Assembly: GCF_018861905.1 (NCBI RefSeq)
Contig: NZ_JAHLDU010000022.1
Span: forward strand, 1-62,616
Origin: Clostridium sp. DSM 17811
Lineage (GTDB): Bacteria; Bacillota; Clostridia; Clostridiales; Clostridiaceae
Length of the DNA stretch: 62,616 nt
Direction of reading: 5' to 3'
The notes below the pieces were generated by a model. That model searched no databases. It saw nothing but the letters and a program-made list of their open reading frames with translations, and was not told where the DNA came from. Of the stretch, positions 55,417-62,616 are shown in pieces (the stretch's first letter is position 1; each line of letters starts with the position of its first letter). A program made the translations under genes and the position numbers.

Positions 55417-57396
55417 ATGAAAGCTATAAGAGGTTTTAAATTTAAAATCTCAATTATTATCGTAATTATTATTATAATACCACTTATTATATCTACTGCA
55501 ATTATTGGAGTAAAGAATTCAAGCATTATGAAGAAAAATGCTTATACTCAACAAATGGATAAGGCAAATGCTGTTGAAAAAGAAATAAAATTAACACTAA
55601 ATGATATTCAAAGTTTGATGACTGGTCTAGTCTCTACGGATGAAGTTCAATCTATGAATTTCAACAAACTTGATAGTATATGTAAAACATTTAGAACACA
55701 ATTCCCAATGATTTTAGATTTTACAGCATTAGACCCAAAAGGTATGATGTTTTATAGTTCTATGGGGAAAAATAAGCTAGCAGATAGGTCTAATAGAGAT
55801 TATTATAAAATGGGAATGAAAGGTGAATCTGGTTTTTCTAATGTATTGCTGTCTGGTACTACAAAGAAACCAATAATAATATGTTTTACCCCTATTTTAA
55901 AAAATGGAAAGGTTGTAGGTGTATTCGCAGCTAACCTTTCATTGGGTGTTTTTAGTGATTTAGTTATAAAAGAAAGTTACGGAAAATCAGGACAAGTTTA
56001 TTTAGTTGATGGAACTGGAAAAGCAATTGGCCATAGTAATAAGAAATTGGCTGACCAACTTACGGATTTAACAAAGCTTAGCCCTGTAGCTAAGGTTATA
56101 AAAAAGCAAACTGGACAAATCGAATACACAAGTAACAATGTCGCTAAACTATCTACCTATAAATTTATTGATAAAATTAATTGGGGTGTAATAGTTGAAG
56201 TAAATTCCAGTGAGGCCTTTAATGAATTGAATTTGATTATAATGATTATGCTGGTTATTATTGCAGGTGCATTATTGTTATCCTTAATTATAGCGAATTT
56301 CCTTTCAATTTATATTACAACTCCACTTAAAAACATAACCGAAAAAATTTCGCTTGCGTCGGAAGGTCATCTAGATAAATCTACATTACAGGGGAATATT
56401 TTAAAAAGGAATGACGAGTTTGGTCAAATTTCTAATAAATTTAATTATATGATAGGCAGTATTGGTGATTTAGTTAGAGAAATAAAAAATTCTTCTGGTA
56501 CTCTACTAGATTCATCTAACTCCCTTACGGCCATAACTAAACAGACTGCACTTGCTTCAGAGGAAGTTGCCAAAACTATTGAAGACATAGCTATAACAGC
56601 TACGGAGCAAGCTAAAGATACTGAAAGCAGTGTAAGTGAAATCTCTAGTATAACTCAAGATATTGAACATGTTTCTGTAGCTGCTAGTGAAATGAAGGAC
56701 ATTTCTAACCACACTGTTAAAATCACTACAAAAGGTAGGTCTGTAGTTAAATTACTTTCAGATAAAAATAATGAAAATAATAAGGCTAACAAAGATGTAA
56801 GTGAAGTAATTCAGAGGGTTGATGAAAGCTCCCAGAAGATAGGTGTAATAATAGAAACAATAGATAATATAGCTAAACAGACTAACTTACTAGCACTAAA
56901 TGCTGCTATAGAGGCTGCAAGAGCTGGAGAAAGTGGTAGAGGTTTTGCAGTTGTAGCAGATGAAGTTCGTAAATTGGCGGAACAATCTTCTGATGCTACT
57001 AATCAGATTGGAACCTTGATAACGGAAGTTCAAACCAACGCAAAATTTGCTGTAACAGTTATGGAAAACACACAAATCATAGTCGAAGAACAAAACGAGG
57101 CTGTATATCAAACCGGAGAACAGTTTAAAGATATATCTGAATCTTTTAAAGAGTTAATGGATAAGATGAATGAGATAAGTAAATTTAGTGAGAATATGAC
57201 AAATAAAAAAGAAGCTATAGTTGCTAATATAACTAATATCTCTGCAGCTGCTGAAGAAACTTGCGCAGCTACAGAAGAAGTTTCAGCTGTTACTGCTGAA
57301 CAATTATCAGCAATAAATAAGGCAGAATCTCATGCAGAAGATTTGAAACAGTTAGTGAATAAACTAGAAAATGCAGTGGACAAATTTAAAGTCTAA
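55417..57396 (+). CDS. methyl-accepting chemotaxis protein with dCache sensor
   Basis: 659 residues from the ATG at 55417 (SD GGGAGTG); a GTG three codons earlier lies in the SD. TM1 is about 8-32. A double-Cache extracellular domain runs about 33-280 ([53 protein letters not shown]). TM2 is about 284-308, then HAMP, and a signalling domain with [20 protein letters not shown]. dCache MCPs often bind amino acids or amines. It is monocistronic and lies away from the che operon, with its own terminator. Confidence 0.92.
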   Translation: MKAIRGFKFKISIIIVIIIIIPLIISTAIIGVKNSSIMKKNAYTQQMDKANAVEKEIKLTLNDIQSLMTGLVSTDEVQSMNFNKLDSICKTFRTQFPMILDFTALDPKGMMFYSSMGKNKLADRSNRDYYKMGMKGESGFSNVLLSGTTKKPIIICFTPILKNGKVVGVFAANLSLGVFSDLVIKESYGKSGQVYLVDGTGKAIGHSNKKLADQLTDLTKLSPVAKVIKKQTGQIEYTSNNVAKLSTYKFIDKINWGVIVEVNSSEAFNELNLIIMIMLVIIAGALLLSLIIANFLSIYITTPLKNITEKISLASEGHLDKSTLQGNILKRNDEFGQISNKFNYMIGSIGDLVREIKNSSGTLLDSSNSLTAITKQTALASEEVAKTIEDIAITATEQAKDTESSVSEISSITQDIEHVSVAASEMKDISNHTVKITTKGRSVVKLLSDKNNENNKANKDVSEVIQRVDESSQKIGVIIETIDNIAKQTNLLALNAAIEAARAGESGRGFAVVADEVRKLAEQSSDATNQIGTLITEVQTNAKFAVTVMENTQIIVEEQNEAVYQTGEQFKDISESFKELMDKMNEISKFSENMTNKKEAIVANITNISAAAEETCAATEEVSAVTAEQLSAINKAESHAEDLKQLVNKLENAVDKFKV

Positions 57397-57437
57397 TATA
57401 ATGAAACATCTAAAAAACCATCTTACAATTTATATAT

Positions 57438-57497
57438 AAAAGGTAAAGACCAGAAGTAGTAATTTATCATTTCTTCTGGTCTTCACCTTTTATTTTA
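57438..57497 (+). terminator. terminator of the dCache MCP gene
   Basis: AAAAGGTAAAGACCAGAAG (57438-57456) pairs with CTTCTGGTCTTCACCTTTT (57473-57491), one mismatch; a T-rich tail follows. Confidence 0.85.
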
Positions 57498-57555
57498 ACT
57501 TTTCTATACTTTTCTTCATTAAAAAGCGAGGCGTCGTCGCTTTGGCTTTTGAAGA

Positions 57556-57608
57556 TTGACTCACTTTTTATTTAGGTATATAATATAATAGTTAGCTTTC
57601 TAACTGTT
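57556..57608 (+). promoter_or_regulatory. promoter and MarR-type operator
   Basis: TTGACT (57556-57561), 17 nt, TATAAT (57579-57584). Directly after the -10 is an inverted repeat AATAGTTAG-CTTT-CTAACTGTT (57588-57608) covering the likely start site, an ideal place for autorepression by the MarR protein encoded next. Confidence 0.75.
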
Positions 57609-57637
57609 ATATTTCTAATCAAAAGGAGGTACTAAAC

Positions 57638-58054
57638 ATGAACAAAGAGCTGCATTACATATTACGGCTTTGTCACACACTTTGTAACAAAAAAATTTTG
57701 TTACAAACAAGTACCTTAGGATTGTCCCCAGGTCAACCAAAAATTTTGGAATTTCTAGAATATCACAATGGCTGCGAGCAAAAAGAAATTGCCAAAGCTT
57801 GTGAAATAGAGCCAGCAACAGTCACTAATTTATTAGCCAGAATGGAGAAGGCTCATCTAATTGAACGAAAACAGCTAAATGGAAATAGACGTTCTTTACA
57901 TGTTTCTTTAACAAAAGAAGGAGAAATAGTGACAACAAAAGTTTTAAAAATTTTTGAAGAAGTGAGAAAAAAAGCCTTTGAAGGTTTTACAGTTGAGCAG
58001 CAGGAAGGGACATTTCGTCTACTAACAAAGATGTTTGATAATTTATCTGATTAG
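57638..58054 (+). CDS. MarR-family transcriptional regulator
   Basis: 138 residues, winged helix-turn-helix. The recognition region is KEIAKACEIEPATVTNLLAR followed by MEKAHLIERKQLNGNRRSLH (the wing), then the C-terminal dimerisation helix with KKAFEGFTVEQQEGTFRLL. The SD AAAGGAGGTACTAAAC precedes the ATG. It likely represses its own operon through the palindrome at the promoter. It is followed 41 nt later by the YczE/kinase-fusion gene. Arg codons include CGG, CGA and CGT, unlike the AGA-dominated neighbours. Confidence 0.9.
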   Translation: MNKELHYILRLCHTLCNKKILLQTSTLGLSPGQPKILEFLEYHNGCEQKEIAKACEIEPATVTNLLARMEKAHLIERKQLNGNRRSLHVSLTKEGEIVTTKVLKIFEEVRKKAFEGFTVEQQEGTFRLLTKMFDNLSD

Positions 58055-58095
58055 AAACATAACAATGAAAAAAGTGAAGGAGAGTGAACTTTAAA

Positions 58096-59394
58096 ATGTC
58101 AATTCGTGAGATAGTGAAACGTTATTTATTTTTTATTCTAGGGTTATTCATGATGGCTGTCGGTGTTGTGTTATCCACCAGGTCCAATTTAGGAACGTCT
58201 CCGATTTCATGTGTGCCATACGTGTTGAGCTTGGGATTGCCTATGACCATTGGTGAATTTACTTTCTTAATGAACTTATTATTTATAATTTTTCAAATTT
58301 TATTATTAAGAAAACAATTCAAACCTATTCAGCTACTTCAAGTTGTGGTAGCTTTTTTATTTGCCTATTTTACCGATTTTACTATGGGATTGTTATCATG
58401 GATAAGTGTGACCAGTTATCCTGCTCAAGTAGGATTATTTATACTTAGTTGTTTAATTCTTGCTCTTGGGGTTAGTATGGAAGTAACTGCAGATGTTGTC
58501 ATGATGGCTGGTGAAGGAGTAGTTAGTGCCCTCTCAATAGTTACGAAGAAGGAATTCGGAAAATTAAAAGTAGCTTTCGATGTTACACTTGTAATTTGTG
58601 GTTTTCTTTTTTCGTTTATTCTTTTTCATCGACTAAATGGAATAAGAGAAGGAACAGTTTTAGCTGCTTTATTAGTTGGAACCCTTGTTCGTTTAATTAA
58701 CAAGCATTTAAGTTTTATGGATACTGTATTTAAGGGTAAATCGATAACTGTGAATACGAGTCAAGTTTTAACAACTGCTCAAGAAATTCATCCACTAGTA
58801 GTGACAATTAGTCGTGAATATGGTAGTGGTGGGCGTGCTATTGGTAAAAAAATAGCAGCTGATTTAGGTATTTCTTTCTACGACACTCAATTATTAAAAA
58901 CAGCTGCCGAAGAAACAGGCCTTTCTGAAAAATTCATTGTAGAAAATGACCAATTTATTCCAAACTTATTATTAAATCAGTTATTATCTCAAGGATATGC
59001 CTTTTCTAAAAAGGAGAAAGATCCTCTAAATGCTATCTATGAAGCAGAAAAGAGAGCTATTATGAAACTTGCAAATACCGAATCTTGTGTGATTATGGAA
59101 CATTGTTCCGATTCCATTTTAGCTGATTTCAAAGGGAGCTTCCATGTATTTATTCATGCAGATAAAGCAAATAGAATGAAGCGTATTCAATATGAATATG
59201 GAATATCAGAGGAAAATGTCGAAGAAACGCTACACAAAACTGATAGGGCAAGAGAAACCTATTATCAAATCTATGCGGAACGTAAATGGGGACGTATTAA
59301 GAACTATGATTTGACGGTTAATAGTGCAGTCTTTGGACTAGAGAAAACTACTGAATTAATCGAAGAAGCCATTAAAGGAAAAGAAGCGTCATAA
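58096..59394 (+). CDS. YczE/YitT-like membrane protein fused to a cytidylate-kinase-like domain
   Basis: 432 residues from the ATG at 58096 (AAGGAGAG upstream; a GTG at 58084 abuts the SD). Residues 1-210 have five to six TM helices with the YczE motifs GLFMMAVGVVLSTRSNLGTS and SCVPYVLSLGLPMTIGEFTF. Residues 230-430 are a cytidylate-kinase-like P-loop domain: VVTISREYGSGGRAIGKKIA, FYDTQLLKTAAEETGLSE and a lid region RMKRIQYEYGISEENVE. The kinase part would be cytosolic. Such two-part proteins occur in Firmicutes but lack an established function. It is controlled with the MarR gene. Confidence 0.85.
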   Translation: MSIREIVKRYLFFILGLFMMAVGVVLSTRSNLGTSPISCVPYVLSLGLPMTIGEFTFLMNLLFIIFQILLLRKQFKPIQLLQVVVAFLFAYFTDFTMGLLSWISVTSYPAQVGLFILSCLILALGVSMEVTADVVMMAGEGVVSALSIVTKKEFGKLKVAFDVTLVICGFLFSFILFHRLNGIREGTVLAALLVGTLVRLINKHLSFMDTVFKGKSITVNTSQVLTTAQEIHPLVVTISREYGSGGRAIGKKIAADLGISFYDTQLLKTAAEETGLSEKFIVENDQFIPNLLLNQLLSQGYAFSKKEKDPLNAIYEAEKRAIMKLANTESCVIMEHCSDSILADFKGSFHVFIHADKANRMKRIQYEYGISEENVEETLHKTDRARETYYQIYAERKWGRIKNYDLTVNSAVFGLEKTTELIEEAIKGKEAS

Positions 59395-59423
59395 ATAATA
59401 GATAAAAGGAACACAAAATGCAT

Positions 59424-59482
59424 TAAAAAAATAAGGTTATACTCCTAAAAATATGATTTAGGAATATAACCTTATTATTTTT
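59424..59482. terminator. terminator of the MarR operon
   Basis: AATAAGGTTATA(C)TCCTAAA and TTTAGGA(A)TATAACCTTATT pair around a short loop, with A-run and T-run on either side, so it can act in both directions. Confidence 0.8.
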
Positions 59483-59503
59483 ATCTTGAACTACCTTATG
59501 AAA

Positions 59504-60010
59504 TTAAATATTTTCTAGCACATTATATCTGTTTAAAATTAATTGCCATATTGTAAATATAGCAGTCTGTAATTTTATTAACGTGCTTACAGGATATTCG
59601 TGTGTTCCCAAAAATACTAAATACATCTCCTTAAAATCAGGCGAAAATGTATTTTCGAGTTTTCTATACTCTTCTTCATTAAAATTATACTTAAGATTAT
59701 TAGAATATAAATTTCTTATATAATTTACTTTCATAACCGTTTTAAATATATCAGTTGGAAGCAACCCTAATGAAAATACTGATTTTGCCAATTGATCAAA
59801 CGTCAACTTATCACAGTCTAAAATATCTGGATTCTTAAGGTGCTTCTTTAGTCTTTCTCTCAACGCATATTCTATATAAAGATTTCCCTTTAATATAATC
59901 TGCATTGGATTTTCAGAATTTATATCTAAGTGAAATTTTTCTAATTTATTTTTAAATTCTGACACATTACCATCCAATTTTTTCAATTCAGTTTTATTCA
60001 TTTCTTTCAT
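59504..60010 (-). CDS. HEPN-like helical protein of unknown function
   Basis: 168 residues, all-helical, cytosolic. ILKGNLYIEYALRERLKKHL and FDQLAKSVFSLGLLP resemble DUF4145/HEPN-type folds. The segment MKVNYIRNLYSNNLKYNF sits where HEPN proteins carry their R-N-x-x-x-H RNase motif; here Arg-Asn are present but the His is Asn, so nuclease activity is doubtful. The SD is GAGGGGGAATCATTA. It is a single gene between two terminator/promoter regions, with no toxin-antitoxin partner adjacent. The family call is tentative. Confidence 0.5.
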   Translation of the reverse strand: MKEMNKTELKKLDGNVSEFKNKLEKFHLDINSENPMQIILKGNLYIEYALRERLKKHLKNPDILDCDKLTFDQLAKSVFSLGLLPTDIFKTVMKVNYIRNLYSNNLKYNFNEEEYRKLENTFSPDFKEMYLVFLGTHEYPVSTLIKLQTAIFTIWQLILNRYNVLENI

Positions 60011-60354
60011 TAATGATTCCCCCTCATATAATTTTTTTTACTTATCTATATTCTAATTATAACATATTTGTTATAATTACTACTATAATGTTGTGACTCC
60101 AGGTTTTATTCTATCATTGAAAATGCACAATATAGGCCTAAATTTCTTGATATAACGTTTGCTGAAATAATATTTACAATTTATTCACACCTTTATTGTA
60201 AATATGCTTTATAATGACATGGGGCTTATTAAATAGATTACTTTTATGCCAATCATTGTCAAATAATATATGTAATTGGTGTGATTTACACTGTGTATTA
60301 TTATTGTGTAACAAAACGATAAAATGGATTTTAAAGTATAGGGGGACAAAACTT
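60011..60354. other. intergenic region upstream of dltA
   Basis: AT-rich. A -10-like TATAAT near 60210 lacks a well-spaced -35. An open frame upstream of the dltA ATG is not coding-like and lacks an SD. No riboswitch was recognised. Confidence 0.3.
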
Positions 60355-61830
60355 ATGGATTTTATTAATGTAATCGAAAATTATTGTACTACTAATAAAG
60401 TAGCTCATATTTATAAAAACAGTAATTTAACTTATCGCGAACTTAAAACAAAATCAGATTCACTTGCTGCAAATATCATAGATTTATTCGGCAAAGACAA
60501 AACGCCTATAATAGTTTTTGGTCATAAAGATCATTTAATGCTTATAAGCTTTTTAGCTTGCGCTAAAAGTGGGCATCCATATATTCCGGTAGATATCTCG
60601 ACTCCAATTACAAGACTTAAGGATATTTTAATTATTTCTGGTGCTAAATTAATTATAAATACATCGGATGTTCTATCTGATATCCCTGCAAATATAGTCC
60701 TAAACAAGAGTGATTTAGAAAAAAAACTAGTACAATATGAGAATAAAATACCCAATATAAGTTATAGACTTAAGGGTGAAGATATTTATTACATAATCTA
60801 TACTTCAGGAAGCACTGGCAAACCAAAGGGAGTGCAGATAACAAAAAATTGCATTCAAAGCTTCATTGATTGGAGTATAACTCTAATTAATGAAAAAGAT
60901 AAAATATTCATGAATCAAGCACCTTTTTCTTTTGATTTATCTGTAATGGACACTTATTTATCATTGGTTTCTGGTTCAATACTATATAGTATTGATAAAG
61001 ATATGATAGCTAATTTACCTGAACTGTTCGTAAATTTTAAATCTTCAGGGATTACAACTTGGGTCTCTACTCCATCTTTCGCAGAAATGTCTTTACAAAG
61101 TGAACAGTTTAACGAAAAATTATTACCTGAATTGAACCAAATGTTATTTTGTGGAGAAACTCTTTCCAAGGAATGCGTAAAAAGATTGTTTGAAAGATTC
61201 CCTACAATTAAAATAATAAATTTTTATGGTCCAACAGAGGCAACTGTTGCAGTAACTGCCGTTGAAATAAAAAAAGAAATGCTTTTAAGTAAAGAAACTC
61301 TTCCCGTTGGATACGTGAAAAAAGACTGTGAAATAATCATAGAGGAAAATACAAATGAAATATTAATATTAGGCGAGAGTGTAAGTGTAGGTTACTTCGC
61401 TGACCCTATATTAACAGAAAAATTCTTCTTTAACAGCGAAATTTCTGGTGTAAAAAAAAGAGGATACAGAACAGGAGATATGGGTTATACTGTTAATGGT
61501 CTATTATATTATGAGGGTCGAATAGATAATCAAATTAAACTTCATGGTTATAGAGTGGAAATTGAAGACATTGAAAACAATATCAGGAAGCTTCCTTTTA
61601 TAAAAAATGCAGTTGTAGTACCAATTAAAGAAAAAGGCACAATTAAATATTTAGTAACAGCAGTAGTATTAAATGATAAATTTGAAGGAAACATAATTCT
61701 AACAGTTAAAAAATTCTTAAAGGACTTATTACCTTCGTATATGATACCTCGTAAAGTAAAGGTAATAGAAGTTTTACCAATGAACGCCAATGGCAAAATA
61801 GATAGAAAAAAGATAATGGAGGAATTTTAG
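60355..61830 (+). CDS. dltA: D-alanine--poly(phosphoribitol) ligase subunit 1 (D-alanine activating enzyme)
   Basis: 491 residues from the ATG at 60355 (SD AGGGGGACAAAACTT). It is an adenylating enzyme that activates D-Ala and loads it on the DltC carrier for teichoic acid alanylation. The P-loop is YIIYTSGSTGKPKGVQIT, with NFYGPTEATVAVTA, GYRTGDMGY, RIDNQIKLHGYRVEIEDIE and the catalytic Lys in NANGKIDRKK. DltB follows after no gap. Alanylation lowers surface negative charge and raises resistance to cationic peptides. Confidence 0.93.
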   Translation: MDFINVIENYCTTNKVAHIYKNSNLTYRELKTKSDSLAANIIDLFGKDKTPIIVFGHKDHLMLISFLACAKSGHPYIPVDISTPITRLKDILIISGAKLIINTSDVLSDIPANIVLNKSDLEKKLVQYENKIPNISYRLKGEDIYYIIYTSGSTGKPKGVQITKNCIQSFIDWSITLINEKDKIFMNQAPFSFDLSVMDTYLSLVSGSILYSIDKDMIANLPELFVNFKSSGITTWVSTPSFAEMSLQSEQFNEKLLPELNQMLFCGETLSKECVKRLFERFPTIKIINFYGPTEATVAVTAVEIKKEMLLSKETLPVGYVKKDCEIIIEENTNEILILGESVSVGYFADPILTEKFFFNSEISGVKKRGYRTGDMGYTVNGLLYYEGRIDNQIKLHGYRVEIEDIENNIRKLPFIKNAVVVPIKEKGTIKYLVTAVVLNDKFEGNIILTVKKFLKDLLPSYMIPRKVKVIEVLPMNANGKIDRKKIMEEF

Positions 61831-62616
61831 ATGCTTCCTTATGGAGATTTTTTATATTTCTATTTAATGATTTTGGCCTTAATCCCAGCGATTGTTGTTG
61901 GTTTACTTGGTAAAAGGATAAAGTGGTACGGGCTACCCGCAAGCTTACTTATGATTTACTTGATTTTCGGTAAGTCAAAACAACAAGCTGAATACTTAAT
62001 TCTGTTTTTTATAATGGAATTTCTATTAATTATATTTTACAGCTTTATTGTAAAGAAGTTTAAACAAAGATGGTTACTTTGGATAATGATAGCAATAGGT
62101 CTATCACCATTATTATACTCAAAACTGGGCAATATTTTTATACACAAAGAGCTTGGTTTTTTAGGAATTTCTTATTTGACTTTCAAAATTATTCAGATAT
62201 TAATACAAATTTATGACGGGTATATTACTAAAATAAATGTGTTTGATCTGGCCTATTTTATATTATTTTTTCCAACCTTAAGTTCTGGTCCCATTGACCG
62301 TTCGATTAGATTTACGGAGGAAAGCAACAAGGTTATAACATCCAGACAATATGTTGAATATTTAGGTGATGGAATATTTAAGATTTTACAAGGAGTCGGA
62401 TATAAATTTCTGATAGGATTCTATATACAAACGCATTTTATTAACGTAATCTTATTAAGACCGCACACCTTATTAAATACGATTACATATATGTATTCTT
62501 ATAGTTTTTATTTGTTTTTTGATTTTGCCGGTTACAGTTTAATCGCCATAGGTGTAAGTTACATAATGGGAATAAAAACACCTGATAACTTTAATCTTCC
62601 ATTTATAAGTAAAGAT
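61831..62616 (+). CDS. dltB: D-alanyl transfer protein DltB (MBOAT family), N-terminal part
   Basis: 262 codons to the window end, incomplete at the 3' side. ATG directly after the dltA stop, SD GGAGG inside dltA. Multi-TM (about eight spans visible). GISYLTFKIIQILIQIYDGY and FFPTLSSGPIDRSIRF match DltB, which moves D-Ala across the membrane to lipoteichoic acid. FYLFFDFAGYSLIAIGVSYI is followed by GIKTPDNFNLPF, the usual MBOAT core. The active-site His lies beyond the edge. dltC and dltD are expected next. Confidence 0.9.
   Translation, partial: MLPYGDFLYFYLMILALIPAIVVGLLGKRIKWYGLPASLLMIYLIFGKSKQQAEYLILFFIMEFLLIIFYSFIVKKFKQRWLLWIMIAIGLSPLLYSKLGNIFIHKELGFLGISYLTFKIIQILIQIYDGYITKINVFDLAYFILFFPTLSSGPIDRSIRFTEESNKVITSRQYVEYLGDGIFKILQGVGYKFLIGFYIQTHFINVILLRPHTLLNTITYMYSYSFYLFFDFAGYSLIAIGVSYIMGIKTPDNFNLPFISKD

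Noticed and set aside
60214-60354. 47-residue N-terminal extension of DltA
   Set aside because: It is Cys/Leu-rich, unlike DltA; the SD AGGGGGACAAAACTT and the family N-terminus support the ATG at 60355.

Overview
The window is AT-rich (about 30% G+C by eye) and looks like a chromosomal segment of a motile, anaerobic, low-GC Firmicute of the class Clostridia, most likely a Clostridium sensu stricto. The evidence is strong purine-rich Shine-Dalgarno (SD) sites (often GGGGG or GGAGG), frequent TTG and GTG starts, many U-tailed terminators, a T-box and an M-box riboswitch, a chemotaxis operon with several MCPs, AgrC/AgrA-type signalling and a dlt operon. No tRNA, rRNA, CRISPR array, phage or insertion sequence was seen. 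Both ends cut genes: a LegC-like aminotransferase on the left and dltB on the right.

Layout. 1-2.6 kb: aminotransferase start, thrB behind a 17-codon leader ORF, a fragment of an RNase J gene, and the exoribonuclease gene yhaM. 2.6-10.7 kb: amino-acid permease, speE, a ferritin-like protein, a metallophosphoesterase, citrate synthase, and ilvB-ilvN under a T-box. 11.1-20.8 kb: one minus-strand chemotaxis operon, cheY-mcp-cheA-cheW-mcp-cheR-cheB. 21.3-23.5 kb: another MCP whose sensor appears cytoplasmic. 23.8-28 kb: an AgrA/AgrC-type pair followed by a BcrA-like ABC exporter. 28.2-35.3 kb: a VOC protein, a divergent ClpP-like protease, an ABC pair and a GH2 beta-galactosidase. 35.9-38.8 kb: a magnesium module consisting of an M-box, a free-standing MgtE-type cytosolic domain protein and an Nramp-related transporter. 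39-41.1 kb: two tiny membrane proteins, an AI-2E-family protein, a TTTA microsatellite and a nitroreductase.

41.3-43.2 kb holds a PspA, Cys-cluster protein and Ser-rich secreted protein operon. A stand-alone flagellin and a small unknown protein follow, then a KAS III-like enzyme lacking two catalytic residues. 46-49.7 kb encodes a heterodimeric multidrug ABC exporter, with a divergent AraC regulator beside it. Ankyrin, putP and natAB-like genes and a dCache MCP fill 50.9-57.4 kb. A compact MarR plus YczE/CMK-fusion cassette at 57.5-59.4 kb has its own strong promoter and operator and slightly different codon use. A HEPN-like protein and the start of dltAB close the window.

The most unusual items are: the magnesium module with an M-box terminator and a second possible SD-sequestering switch; the MgtE gating domain separated from any MgtE channel; the 10-G tract at the cheA SD; the chemoreceptor with an apparently cytoplasmic sensor; the Cys-rich partner of PspA; and the MarR/YczE-kinase cassette. 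None is proven novel; all are sequence-based inferences.
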